A stretch of DNA of 64,000 nt, taken from assembly GCA_965229335.1 (NCBI GenBank), contig OZ245874.1, positions 2,666,001 to 2,730,000 of the forward strand. The letters are read 5' to 3'. The notes under the pieces were generated by a model. It had not been told where the DNA came from. It ran no database searches and saw only the letters and a program-made list of their open reading frames with translations. The first letter of the stretch is position 1, and every line of letters starts with the position of its first letter. Source of the stretch: JAFKFH01 sp017307375 (GTDB taxonomy: Bacteria; Pseudomonadota; Alphaproteobacteria; Ferrovibrionales; Ferrovibrionaceae). The translations under genes and the position numbers were made by a program. Shown piece by piece: positions 28,758-37,383 of this stretch.

Positions 28758-30068
28758 ATGACCACATCCCCTGTCCGCTTCGACGCGGTCGTCATCGGTG
28801 CCGGTGCCGGCGGCATGGCCGCGGCAGCCCACCTCGTCGCCGCGGGCAAGAAGGTGCTGGTGGCCGAACGGTTGGACCGCCTGGGCGGCCGCGCCTCGAG
28901 CGAGGTGATCGACGGCCATATCGTCAATATCGGCGCGATCGCCATCGAGCGCGGCGGGGTGTTCGAGGAAACCTTCGAATTGCTGAATGTGCCGCTCGAC
29001 ATCCGCGAACCCAATCCCGCCACGGTGTTCTATATCGACGGCAAGGTCATCAACGTCGCCAAGGGCGGCTGGGGCATGCTGCTGGGTACCTTCACCAGGA
29101 AGGCCGCCAATATCGGCGCGAAATTCGCCGAGGCCCGGTCAGGCGACCTGCCGGAAGCCAGGCTCAGCACCAGGCAGTGGCTGGCGCAGTACACCGGCAA
29201 CGAAACCGTCCACGCGATCTTCCGCAACCTGTGCGCGGCGATCTTCGCGGTGAATTCGGACGAACTGCCGGCCCGGGCCTTCCTGATCTATTTCGCGGTC
29301 AAGGGCGCGTTCAAGCGCTTCGGTTTCTGCCCGCGCGGGACGGTGGGGCTCTGGGACGACCTGGGTGCCGCGATCGAGGCGCGCGGCAGCGAAATCTGGA
29401 AACAGGCCGCCGTCGTCGGCATGCACGCGGAAGGCGGGCGGGTGAGGGCGCTGGATATCGAGCGGGACGGCCAGACCTTGCGGATCGAGGCCGGTACCGT
29501 GATCTGCAATATGGGGCCGACGGCGCTCGCCACGATCCCGGGGGCCGAGGCGCTGGGCGAAGACTATCTCGGCCAAGCCCGGTCGGCGCCCAAACCCGCG
29601 GCCAACATCGTCATCAATTTCGCCACCCGCGAACGACTGCTGGACGTGCCGGGCCTGGTCACCTTCGGCAAGACCCGCCGGCTGTGCAACATGGGCGAGC
29701 TGACCGCGACCTGTCCCGAACTGGCGCCGGCCGGCTGGTATCAGTACGTCGCCTATGCCGTGCCCAAGCCAGCGATCGGCGATTTCGACGAGCAGGCCGA
29801 GGTCGCGGAATCGTTGGCCGATCTGCGCGATCTGTTCCCGGGCTTCAAGGATGCGAAGATGCTGTCGGTGCGGGTCATGAGGAACGACTGGCCGGCCCAG
29901 CGGTCCTGCGCCGGGTTCGACATGCCACAGGATACGCCGCTGGCCAATCTGTGGCATGTCGGGGATGCGGTGAAGGATTACGGCGATGGCGGCACCCAGG
30001 CCTGCGCAAAGACCGGTGCCGAGGCTGCGCGCAAGGCGCTTGCCGTGCTGGCCGCCACGCCCGCCTGA
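28758..30068 (+). CDS. FAD-dependent amine-oxidase/phytoene-desaturase-like oxidoreductase
   Basis: Flavoprotein of 436 residues. The N-terminal dinucleotide motif is VVIGAGAGGMAAAAHLVAAG, followed by the RLGGRASSE segment typical of the CrtI/NAD(P)-binding Rossmann-like family. The C-terminal FAD-contact segment is LWHVGDAVKDYGDGGTQ. Enzymes of this fold desaturate, isomerise or aromatise hydrophobic rings. Its place among beta-oxidation genes suggests ring desaturation or aromatisation of a CoA-pathway intermediate. GGGAG precedes ATG 28758. Confidence 0.82.
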   Translation: MTTSPVRFDAVVIGAGAGGMAAAAHLVAAGKKVLVAERLDRLGGRASSEVIDGHIVNIGAIAIERGGVFEETFELLNVPLDIREPNPATVFYIDGKVINVAKGGWGMLLGTFTRKAANIGAKFAEARSGDLPEARLSTRQWLAQYTGNETVHAIFRNLCAAIFAVNSDELPARAFLIYFAVKGAFKRFGFCPRGTVGLWDDLGAAIEARGSEIWKQAAVVGMHAEGGRVRALDIERDGQTLRIEAGTVICNMGPTALATIPGAEALGEDYLGQARSAPKPAANIVINFATRERLLDVPGLVTFGKTRRLCNMGELTATCPELAPAGWYQYVAYAVPKPAIGDFDEQAEVAESLADLRDLFPGFKDAKMLSVRVMRNDWPAQRSCAGFDMPQDTPLANLWHVGDAVKDYGDGGTQACAKTGAEAARKALAVLAATPA

Positions 30069-30077
30069 GGCCAGCCC

Positions 30078-31835
30078 ATGTCAGCAGAACTTCTTGCGCA
30101 GGCCGGACCTGCCACGGCCGTCCTGTCGGCGTTGCGCCGTTCGTTCGACGCCGCCGCTGCGGGGCTGGCCGATGTCTGTTCCGTCGGCGGCCGGCTGGAC
30201 GACCGGCTGTTGGACGACCGCCAGGTCGCTGCTTTCGAACTGGCCTGGGCCAGCGCCGAATTGCTGGCCGCCGAAACCTGGGTCGCTTCGCTGGACGCCG
30301 CCTCGGCCGATATCGACATCCGCCTGGCGTTGGCCTTCGCCGTCGAGGCGGCGGCCAGCGTCCTCGACCGGCTGGCGGTGGTGGATGACGAGGCGGGCAC
30401 TGCCGCCGGCGACCTCTACGCGATACGTGACGATGCCCGCTGGATTGGCCTGCGTCGCGCGGCTGGCAGCGCCGCGGCGCTCGAGGTGGCCGGCCGGCTG
30501 GTGGCGGCATCGGGGGGCGAGGTCGGCGGGATCGCCCTGGACGAACAGCATGCCCTGGCGCAGGCCGCGTTCCGGCGGTTCGCGGCCGAGGTGGTAGCCC
30601 CCCAGGCCGAGGCCATCCACCGCCGCGACCTGACGGTACCCGAGCCGCTATTGCGGCAGATGCGTGAGATGGGTGTGTTCGGGCTATCCATCCCCGAATG
30701 CCATGGCGGTAGCGCGCCGGACGATCGGGACGATACCACGCTGATGGTGGTGGTGACCGAGGCACTGTCCGAAGCCTCGCTCGCCGCGGCCGGCAGCCTG
30801 ATCACCCGCCCGGAAATCCTGACCCGGGCCCTGTTGGCCGGCGGCACCGAGGCGCAGAAGGCCGACTGGCTGCCCCGCCTGGCCGCGGGCGATCCATTGT
30901 GTGCCATCGCGATCACCGAGCCCGATTACGGTTCGGATGTCGCGGCCTTGGCCCTGCGCGGCACACGGGTGCCCGGCGGCTGGCGGCTGAACGGCGCCAA
31001 GACCTGGTGCACCTTCGCCGGCAAGGCCGGGGTGCTGATGGTGGTGACGCGGACCGACCCGGACCGCGGCCTGGGTCATGGCGGCCTGAGCCTGCTGCTG
31101 GTCGAGAAGCCGTCCCATGACGGCCATGAGTTCATCTGCCTGCAGGAGGGCGGCGGCAGCCTCAACGGTCGCGCGATCCCGACCATCGGCTATCGCGGCA
31201 TGCATTCATTCGACCTGGCCTTCGACGACTATTTCGTGCCGGACGCCAATGTCATCGGCGGCGAAGCCGGGCTGGGCAAGGGATTCTACTACGCCATGGC
31301 AGGCATGGTGGGTGGGCGGATGCAGACGGCGGCGCGCGCCTGCGGGGTGATGCGCGCGGCGTTGCGTGCCGCCGCCGGGTACGGTGCCGTCCGCAAGGTC
31401 TTCGGCCGGCCGCTGGGCGATTTCCAGCTTACCCTGGCCAAGCTCGCGCGGATGGGGGCACGGCTCGGCGCCTGCCGCCGGCTGGCCTATACGGTGGCCG
31501 GCATCGTCGACGAGGGCGACGGCCGCATGGCGGCGGCCCAGGTCAAGCTGCTGGCCTGCCGTTCGGCCGAGATCGTGACGCGTGAGGCGCTGCAGATTCA
31601 TGGCGGTATGGGGTATGCCGAGGAAAGCGCGGTCAGCCGCTACTTCGTCGACGCACGGGTCCTGTCGATCTTCGAGGGGGCTGAGGAGACCCTGGCGTTG
31701 AAAGTGATCGCCCGCGGCCTGCTGGATCGCGCGCTGCCGCAGGCGCCATGCCGGGCTGACAGCGGCGGCACCAGGGATTCCGGCCGGGATCGCCGCTCGG
31801 TTCCATCGTCGCCTAGGCGGGGGCTTGCGCCTTGA
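30078..31835 (+). CDS. Acyl-CoA dehydrogenase with an extra N-terminal domain
   Basis: Protein of 585 residues, about 200 longer than standard acyl-CoA dehydrogenases. Residues 1 to about 150 form an extra alanine-rich helical domain (LDDRLLDDRQVAAFELAWAS). The dehydrogenase core follows (AITEPDYGSDV, GAKTWCTFAG, QIHGGMGYAEE), with the catalytic Glu in IFEGAEETL. (2S)-methylsuccinyl-CoA dehydrogenase has a similar N-terminal extension, so a branched or dicarboxyl substrate is possible. The last 30 residues are low-complexity, and the stop lies 23 nt inside the convergent TetR gene. Confidence 0.88.
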   Translation: MSAELLAQAGPATAVLSALRRSFDAAAAGLADVCSVGGRLDDRLLDDRQVAAFELAWASAELLAAETWVASLDAASADIDIRLALAFAVEAAASVLDRLAVVDDEAGTAAGDLYAIRDDARWIGLRRAAGSAAALEVAGRLVAASGGEVGGIALDEQHALAQAAFRRFAAEVVAPQAEAIHRRDLTVPEPLLRQMREMGVFGLSIPECHGGSAPDDRDDTTLMVVVTEALSEASLAAAGSLITRPEILTRALLAGGTEAQKADWLPRLAAGDPLCAIAITEPDYGSDVAALALRGTRVPGGWRLNGAKTWCTFAGKAGVLMVVTRTDPDRGLGHGGLSLLLVEKPSHDGHEFICLQEGGGSLNGRAIPTIGYRGMHSFDLAFDDYFVPDANVIGGEAGLGKGFYYAMAGMVGGRMQTAARACGVMRAALRAAAGYGAVRKVFGRPLGDFQLTLAKLARMGARLGACRRLAYTVAGIVDEGDGRMAAAQVKLLACRSAEIVTREALQIHGGMGYAEESAVSRYFVDARVLSIFEGAEETLALKVIARGLLDRALPQAPCRADSGGTRDSGRDRRSVPSSPRRGLAP

Positions 31836-32415
31836 AGCCGTTGACGAACAGCTCGGAGATGATCAGCGCCAACTCCTTCGGCTTGATCGCACCCGTCTGC
31901 CGATACCAGGTGAAGGTCCAGATCATCATGCCGAACAACAGCCAGGGATATGGCGGGCGGGTGCTGCCGGCCGCCATGACGCCGGGGTTTATGGCGCGCA
32001 GCAAGTGTTCCAGCAAGCCGACGATTTCGGTTTCCAGGGTGCGGATATGATCGCGCTGGTTCTTGGGCAGGAATTTCAGGTCGTTCATCAGGATGATGTG
32101 TTCGTTGCGGGACCAGGCGGCACCCTGGATGAACGATTCGACGAAGCGGGCGAATCGATCCTCGGGTGACAGAGGCAGGGCCACGATCCGGCGGAGGTCA
32201 TCGGTCTGCCTGACGATATGGCTGTGCACGATCTCGTATAGAAGATCTTCCTTGCTAGGAAAATAGTAATACACGCTCGACTTCGATGAGCCGCAGGCTG
32301 CAGACACGTCCAGCATGGTGGCGATGCCAAAACCCTTGCTGGCGATCAGCGCGGCAGCTTTCTCGATGATACGCTGCTTCTTGTCGTCGTAATCGTCTGC
32401 GCGAACACGCGTCAT
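31813..32415 (-). CDS. TetR-family transcriptional regulator 1
   Basis: Repressor-type protein of 200 residues. The helix-turn-helix lies at about residues 30-60 (MLDVSAACGSSKSSVYYYF) and the ligand domain follows. Its first residues (RVRADDYDDK) and domain layout match the second TetR at 40557, so the two are paralogues. It is divergent from the ferredoxin reductase gene, with operator site 3 and a weaker look-alike (ACCCGTTCGTTGGT at 32446-32459) in the gap, which suggests autoregulation. The inducer is probably an acyl-CoA, by analogy with TetR regulators of acyl-CoA catabolism. Confidence 0.9.
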   Translation of the reverse strand: MTRVRADDYDDKKQRIIEKAAALIASKGFGIATMLDVSAACGSSKSSVYYYFPSKEDLLYEIVHSHIVRQTDDLRRIVALPLSPEDRFARFVESFIQGAAWSRNEHIILMNDLKFLPKNQRDHIRTLETEIVGLLEHLLRAINPGVMAAGSTRPPYPWLLFGMMIWTFTWYRQTGAIKPKELALIISELFVNGFKAQAPA

Positions 32416-32521
32416 TTTCCGGTTTCTCCGTCGGCCGTTCGGGCCACCCGTTCGTTGGTCAGTTGGCCGTAACCACGTGACAAATCCTGTTGCAACTTTG
32501 GTTTCGGCCCAATATTATTAG

Positions 32522-32542
32522 ACCAACGGGTCGGACTATAAA
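32522..32542 (+). promoter_or_regulatory. Operator site 3 plus -10 box, between tetR 1 and the ferredoxin reductase gene
   Basis: The 14-mer ACCAACGGGTCGGA (32522-32535) is followed after one base by TATAAA (32537-32542). The reductase start codon is 37 nt downstream. The half-site differs from the ideal ACCGAC at one position. Its location between divergent genes lets one site serve both. Confidence 0.72.
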
Positions 32543-32578
32543 AGACCTGGTTTGTGATGGAGAGGAGCGGCCGGGACC

Positions 32579-33829
32579 ATGACGACGAGCAGCGGCAGCT
32601 TGGTGATTGTCGGCGCGGGGCATGCAGCCTCGGAACTGGCGATCGCGGCCCGTCAGCAAGGCTGGGCCGGCGCCATCACCATCCTCGGCGACGAACCGGT
32701 GCTGCCCTATCAGCGTCCGCCGTTGTCCAAGGCCTATCTGCTCGGCGAAGCCGCCGCCGACGGTCTCAGCCTTCGTGCATCGACCGCCTACGACACAGCC
32801 CAGGTCGCAATCCGTCGTGCCACCCGGGTCGTCGGCCTCGATCGGGCAGCGCGCGCGGTGACGTTGGCCGACGGATCGTCGCTGCCCTACGACAAGCTGG
32901 CCTGGTGTGCCGGGGGGCGGCCGCGGCCGCTGGCCTGTGCCGGCGTCGATGATGACCGGCCGGCATCCAACATCCTTTACCTGCGCACCATTGCCGATGC
33001 CGACCGGCTGCGCGCCGCGATCCGCCCCGGTGCCCGCGTCGTGGTGGTCGGCGGCGGGTATGTCGGGCTGGAGGTCGCGGCATCGGCGCGGAAACTGGGT
33101 GCCGAAGTCACCGTGGTAGAGGCCGAGAAAACCTTGCTGGCGCGTGTTGCCGGGCCCGAGGTGTCGGCGTTCTATGCCGGTGTCCATCGCGATGCCGGCG
33201 TGACCATCCAGACCGATTGCAGCGTGCAGGCGGTCGAGATCAGCGGTGATGCGGTCACCTCAGTCCGTTGCAGCGACGGCCGGCGCCTGGCCGCGGATCT
33301 CGTCGTGGTCGGGATCGGCATGATCGCCAATGTCGAGGTGCCGAACGCGGCGGGCCTGGGCGACGCGATGGGCATTCCGGTCGACGACCTGTCGCGCACC
33401 GACGATCCCGACATCGTCGCGGCCGGCGACTGCACCGTGCAACTGCATCCGCTCTACAATCGCCGGGTGCGCATCGAATCCGTGCCGAACGCGCTGGAAC
33501 AGGCGCGGGCGGCGGCATCCTGGCTGTGCGGCAAACCCAAGCCCAACCGGTCGGTGCCATGGTTCTGGTCGGATCAGTACGATCTGAAACTGCAGATGGC
33601 CGGCCTGTCCGCCGGGTTCGACCGCTGCATCGTCCGCGGCGAGATCGAAACCAGAAGCTTCAGCGCGTTCTATCTGCTCGGGCCCCGCCTGATCGGGGTC
33701 GATGCGATCAACCGCCCGGCCGATTTCCTGATGTCCAGGAAGCTGCTGGCGAAGCCCGTACTCGCCGATGCAGAACAGCTGGCGGACGAATCCGTACCGC
33801 TCAATACGGCCCTGACCCCGGCCGCTTGA
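32579..33829 (+). CDS. FAD-dependent ferredoxin reductase (putidaredoxin/rhodocoxin reductase type)
   Basis: Reductase of 416 residues that passes electrons from NAD(P)H to the [2Fe-2S] ferredoxin. FAD motif LVIVGAGHAASELAI, NAD motif VVVVGGGYVGLEVAA, and the C-terminal FAD segment DIVAAGDCT are present, and the length fits the family. With the ferredoxin (18222) and Rieske subunits (18654, 19937) it completes a three-component oxygenase system, although it is encoded 12 kb away. GAGGAG precedes ATG 32579, and operator site 3 links its control to the oxygenase. Confidence 0.93.
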   Translation: MTTSSGSLVIVGAGHAASELAIAARQQGWAGAITILGDEPVLPYQRPPLSKAYLLGEAAADGLSLRASTAYDTAQVAIRRATRVVGLDRAARAVTLADGSSLPYDKLAWCAGGRPRPLACAGVDDDRPASNILYLRTIADADRLRAAIRPGARVVVVGGGYVGLEVAASARKLGAEVTVVEAEKTLLARVAGPEVSAFYAGVHRDAGVTIQTDCSVQAVEISGDAVTSVRCSDGRRLAADLVVVGIGMIANVEVPNAAGLGDAMGIPVDDLSRTDDPDIVAAGDCTVQLHPLYNRRVRIESVPNALEQARAAASWLCGKPKPNRSVPWFWSDQYDLKLQMAGLSAGFDRCIVRGEIETRSFSAFYLLGPRLIGVDAINRPADFLMSRKLLAKPVLADAEQLADESVPLNTALTPAA

Positions 33830-33888
33830 TCCACTTTCCTAGTGCTGAAACCGAGACCGAACGCCTGCCGAGTTTCGCAATTTAACAG

Positions 33889-33909
33889 ACCGACAAGACG
33901 GACTATAAA
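33889..33909 (+). promoter_or_regulatory. Operator site 4 plus -10 box, directly before the livF start codon
   Basis: The 14-mer ACCGACAAGACGGA (33889-33902) is followed after one base by TATAAA (33904-33909). The livF ATG at 33915 begins only five nt after the box, about where transcription should start, so the mRNA may be leaderless. Confidence 0.72.
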
Positions 33910-33914
33910 TAAAG

Positions 33915-34739
33915 ATGAGCCCCTTACCCAGACCTGACTCCCCGCCGGCGCTGGCGGTACACAACATTCAGATTGTGTACGGGGGAGCGATCGAGGCGGT
34001 CCGCGACGTGTCGCTCGAGGCGCGTAGCGGCCAGATCGTAGCGTTGCTCGGTTCGAACGGTGCGGGCAAGTCGAGCGTCCTGAAGGCGATCTCCGGCGTT
34101 CTCGATGCCGAGGACGGCGAGATCGAGAAGGGATCGATCCACCTGTTCGGCCAGGCGATCGAGCGCGCCGCCGCACCCACCATCGTCGGCCGGGGCATGG
34201 TGCAGGTGCCCGAAGGGCGCCGGCTGTTCGCCAGCCTGACCGTCGAGGACAACCTGCTGGTCGGCGGCCATCTGCAGGGGCGGGGCGATATCGCCAGGAA
34301 CCGCGACTATGTCTACGGTCTGTTTCCGCGCCTGGCCGACCGGCGCCGGCAGATCGCGGGTTACCTGTCTGGCGGCGAGCAGCAGATGGTGGCAATCGGC
34401 CGGGCGCTGATGAGCAACCCCAAGGTACTGGCGCTGGACGAACCTTCGCTGGGCCTGGCGCCGCTGATCGTGGCCGAGATCTTTGCCTGCATCGAGAAGC
34501 TGCGCGAGACCTCGAAGCTGACGATCCTGCTGGTCGAGCAGAATGCCCACAAGGCGCTCGCCATCGCCGACTACGGCTACATCATGGAAAACGGCCGGGT
34601 GGTGCTTGACGGCACCAGCGAGCAGCTGCGCCGCAACCAGGATGTGCGGGAATTCTATCTGGGCCAGTCGTCCCAGGCCGGCCGCGTGCACATGAAGGAT
34701 GTCAAACACTACAAGCGGCGCAAGAGGTGGCTGTCATGA
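33915..34739 (+). CDS. livF: Branched-chain-type ABC importer ATPase LivF
   Basis: ATP-binding protein of 274 residues. Walker A is LGSNGAGKSS, the signature LSGGEQQMVAIGRAL, Walker B VLALDEPSLGLAP and the H-loop LLVEQN; the phrase GMVQVPEGRRLF is typical of LivF. The C-terminal 25 residues are basic and longer than usual. No ribosome site precedes ATG 33915 and there is no better start codon before the ATPase fold. Placed with an acyl-CoA ligase, the importer probably carries the acid degraded by this island and not an amino acid. It ends in an ATGA overlap with livG. Confidence 0.92.
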   Translation: MSPLPRPDSPPALAVHNIQIVYGGAIEAVRDVSLEARSGQIVALLGSNGAGKSSVLKAISGVLDAEDGEIEKGSIHLFGQAIERAAAPTIVGRGMVQVPEGRRLFASLTVEDNLLVGGHLQGRGDIARNRDYVYGLFPRLADRRRQIAGYLSGGEQQMVAIGRALMSNPKVLALDEPSLGLAPLIVAEIFACIEKLRETSKLTILLVEQNAHKALAIADYGYIMENGRVVLDGTSEQLRRNQDVREFYLGQSSQAGRVHMKDVKHYKRRKRWLS

Positions 34740-35530
34740 GTTCGGTCGTTCATCCCGAACCCGTGCTGGATGTCCAGCGGATATCCAAGCGCTTCGGCGG
34801 CCTGAATGCCGTGAACGACGTCAGCCTGAAGGTGATGCCCGGCGAGATCGTCAGCCTGATCGGTCCGAACGGTGCGGGCAAGACCACGACGTTCAACCTG
34901 ATCAGCGGCGTGCTGAAGCCGACCGAGGGCCGGATCGTCTTCCAGGGCCGGGACGTGTCGGGCGTCAAGCCGTCGGACTTCACGCGGCTGGGCATCGGCC
35001 GGACGTTCCAGAACCTGGCCTTGTTCCGCCACGGCACCGTCGTCGAGAACCTGCTGATCGGCCGCCACATCCATTTCCGCTATTCGACGCTCGAGGCACT
35101 GATGTTCTGGGGCCGCCCGCGGCGCGCGGAAGTCGCGGCGCGCGAGAAGGTCGAGCAGATCATCGAATTCCTCGAGATCGAGGAACTGCGCGACAAGCCG
35201 GTTTCGCAGCTGGCCTACGGCCAGCAGAAGCGGGTCGAGTTGGGCCGGGCCCTGGCCTGCGAACCCAGCCTGCTGCTGCTGGACGAGATCGTCGCGGGCA
35301 TGAACCGCGAGGAAAAGGAAGACATCGCACGCTTCACCCTGGATATCCGCGACGAATTCGGCATCGCGATCCTCATGGTCGAGCACGACATGCAAGTGGT
35401 GATGGATCTGTCGGACCGCGTCTATGTGTTGAACTTTGGCTCGCTGATCGCCGAGGGGCTGCCGGCAGAGGTCGCGGCCGATCCGGTGGTGCTGCAGGCC
35501 TATCTGGGTGACGAGGCCGCCGATGCTTGA
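34736..35530 (+). CDS. livG: Branched-chain-type ABC importer ATPase LivG
   Basis: Second ATPase of the importer, 264 residues. Walker A IGPNGAGKTTTFNLISG, the LivG-typical GIGRTFQNLALF, a signature that reads LAYGQQKRVELGRAL, Walker B LLLLDEIVAGM and the H-loop VEHDMQVV are visible. LAYGQQ in place of LSGGQ is common in this subfamily, and Walker B has Ile where most have Pro. ATG 34736 overlaps the livF stop. GTG 34727 is an in-frame alternative. Confidence 0.92.
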   Translation: MSSVVHPEPVLDVQRISKRFGGLNAVNDVSLKVMPGEIVSLIGPNGAGKTTTFNLISGVLKPTEGRIVFQGRDVSGVKPSDFTRLGIGRTFQNLALFRHGTVVENLLIGRHIHFRYSTLEALMFWGRPRRAEVAAREKVEQIIEFLEIEELRDKPVSQLAYGQQKRVELGRALACEPSLLLLDEIVAGMNREEKEDIARFTLDIRDEFGIAILMVEHDMQVVMDLSDRVYVLNFGSLIAEGLPAEVAADPVVLQAYLGDEAADA

Positions 35531-37382
35531 TCACGCCAGGCTGATCCGAGGCGAGGCGACCTTGCCCGAGCTGCTGCGGATGCGCGCCGAAAAGCATGGG
35601 ACTGAAATCGCGCTGCGCGAGAAGATCCAGGGCATCTGGCAGGGGCGCAGCTGGGCGCAGTACTACCACGATGCCCGGCGTGTCGCGCTGGGCCTGGTCA
35701 AACTGGGGCTGCAGGCCGGCGACCGCATCATCGTCGCGGCCGAGGATGTCCCGGAATGGTTCTATGCCGATCTCGGTGCCCAGATGATCGGGGTGCAGGT
35801 CGTCGGTATCTACCCAACCAACCCCTGGCCCGAGATCCAATATATCGCCGGCCATTGCCAGGCCCGGCTTGCCGTAACCGGCGACCAGGAACAGACCGAC
35901 AAGGTCCTGGATGCCATGGCCAACGGCGACGGCCTGCCGCTGCTGCAGCACGTGTTCTGTGTCGATATGAAGGGTTTGCGGCGCTATTCACCGGGCCGGC
36001 CCCATGCCTTCGCCCATCTGATGGAAATGGGCGACCAGTTGGCCGCTGAAGATCCGACGGCCATCACCCGGCTGGACGAGGCCATCAGGTCGATCCGGCC
36101 CGACGACGTCAACATCCTGGTCTATACCTCGGGCACGACCGGCCCGCCTAAGGGCGCGATGCTGACCCATCGCAACTTCGTCTACGGCGCCTATTCCTAC
36201 ATGCATTCGCGCAAGATGGTGGGTCTGCGTTTCGAATCGGTCTGCTACCTGCCGCTATGCCATGTGGCCGAACGGACCTACTCGACGGTCCAGCACCTGA
36301 TCGCCGGTGGCTGCGTCAACTTCGCGGAATCGGTCGACACCGTTGCCACCAATATCCGGGAAATCGCGCCCACCTTCTTCCTGGGCGTGCCGCGCATCTG
36401 GGAAAAGCTGCAACAGGGTTTTGAATTCCGCATCAAGGACAGTGGCATGGTGCAGCGCGCGCTGTACCGCGTGGCGATGCGGCGGGGGCGGGTGCTGTCG
36501 GACCGGCGGGCGGCCCATGGCCGGCTGATATCGTGGTGCGACAGGCTGGAGTTCGCCTTCTGGTACCTGACACTGTTCCGCGACATGCAGCGGCATATGG
36601 GGCTGGACCGCAGCCATACGCGGATGTGCGGCGGCGCCTCGGTCTCACCGGAGACGCTGCGGTTCTTCGACATCATCGGTCTGCCGGTCGGGCAGGGTTA
36701 CGGCCTGACCGAGGCCGGCGGCCTGGCCTTCGTGCAGATGCCCGGCCGCGCCTTCATCGCCGGCAGCTGCGGCCCCGCGATGGAGGGGGTCGACTGGAAG
36801 ATTGCCGGCGACGGCGAACTGTTCCTGCGCTCGCCCGGCGTGTTCAAGGGGTATCACGCCGACGAGAAGGGCACCGCCGACATCCTGGCAGCCGACGGCT
36901 GGCTGGCCACCGGCGATATCGTCGAGGTGCGCGGCGACCGCGAGATCGCGGTGGTGGACCGCAAGAAGGCCATCATCATCACCAGCGGCGGCAAGAACAT
37001 CGCGCCGTCCGAGATCGAGAACGCGCTGAAGGACAGTCCGTTCATCCGCGAGGCGATCGTGGTGGGCGAGGGGCGCAAGTTCCTGGGCGGGCTGATCCAG
37101 ATCGATTTCGACAGCGTCGGGCGCTGGGCCACCGAACAGGACCTGCAATACACCACGTTCAAGTCGCTGACCCAGATGGGCGAGGTGGTGGCCCTGATCC
37201 AGGGCGTGGTCGACGACGTCAATGCGCGGTTCGCCCGGGTCGAGAACGTTCGCAAGTTCGTCCTGCTCGAAAAGGAGTTGGACCACGACGACGGCGAACT
37301 GACGGCGACGCAGAAGGTGCGGCGCAGCCTGATCAACAAGAAGTTCGCCCGCGAACTCGAAATCATCTACGGGAGGGCCTGA
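35523..37382 (+). CDS. AMP-dependent acyl-CoA synthetase/ligase
   Basis: Adenylate-forming ligase of 619 residues that would activate the imported acid to its CoA ester. Core motifs are LVYTSGTTGPPKGAMLTHRN (ATP-binding), QGYGLTEAGG and GWLATGDI, with SGGKNIAPSEIEN near the C-terminus. Size and motif style match long-chain/FadD15-like ligases, so a bulky hydrophobic acid is plausible. It lies between the importer's ATPase and permease genes with an 8-nt overlap to livG, so uptake and activation are co-produced. Confidence 0.92.
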   Translation: MLDHARLIRGEATLPELLRMRAEKHGTEIALREKIQGIWQGRSWAQYYHDARRVALGLVKLGLQAGDRIIVAAEDVPEWFYADLGAQMIGVQVVGIYPTNPWPEIQYIAGHCQARLAVTGDQEQTDKVLDAMANGDGLPLLQHVFCVDMKGLRRYSPGRPHAFAHLMEMGDQLAAEDPTAITRLDEAIRSIRPDDVNILVYTSGTTGPPKGAMLTHRNFVYGAYSYMHSRKMVGLRFESVCYLPLCHVAERTYSTVQHLIAGGCVNFAESVDTVATNIREIAPTFFLGVPRIWEKLQQGFEFRIKDSGMVQRALYRVAMRRGRVLSDRRAAHGRLISWCDRLEFAFWYLTLFRDMQRHMGLDRSHTRMCGGASVSPETLRFFDIIGLPVGQGYGLTEAGGLAFVQMPGRAFIAGSCGPAMEGVDWKIAGDGELFLRSPGVFKGYHADEKGTADILAADGWLATGDIVEVRGDREIAVVDRKKAIIITSGGKNIAPSEIENALKDSPFIREAIVVGEGRKFLGGLIQIDFDSVGRWATEQDLQYTTFKSLTQMGEVVALIQGVVDDVNARFARVENVRKFVLLEKELDHDDGELTATQKVRRSLINKKFARELEIIYGRA

Positions 37383-37383
37383 G

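Noticed and set aside
32446..32459. ACCCGTTCGTTGGT as a sixth operator copy
   Set aside because: It matches the pattern only partly on the - strand and has no TATWAW box at the fixed spacing; kept only as a possible auxiliary site for tetR 1.
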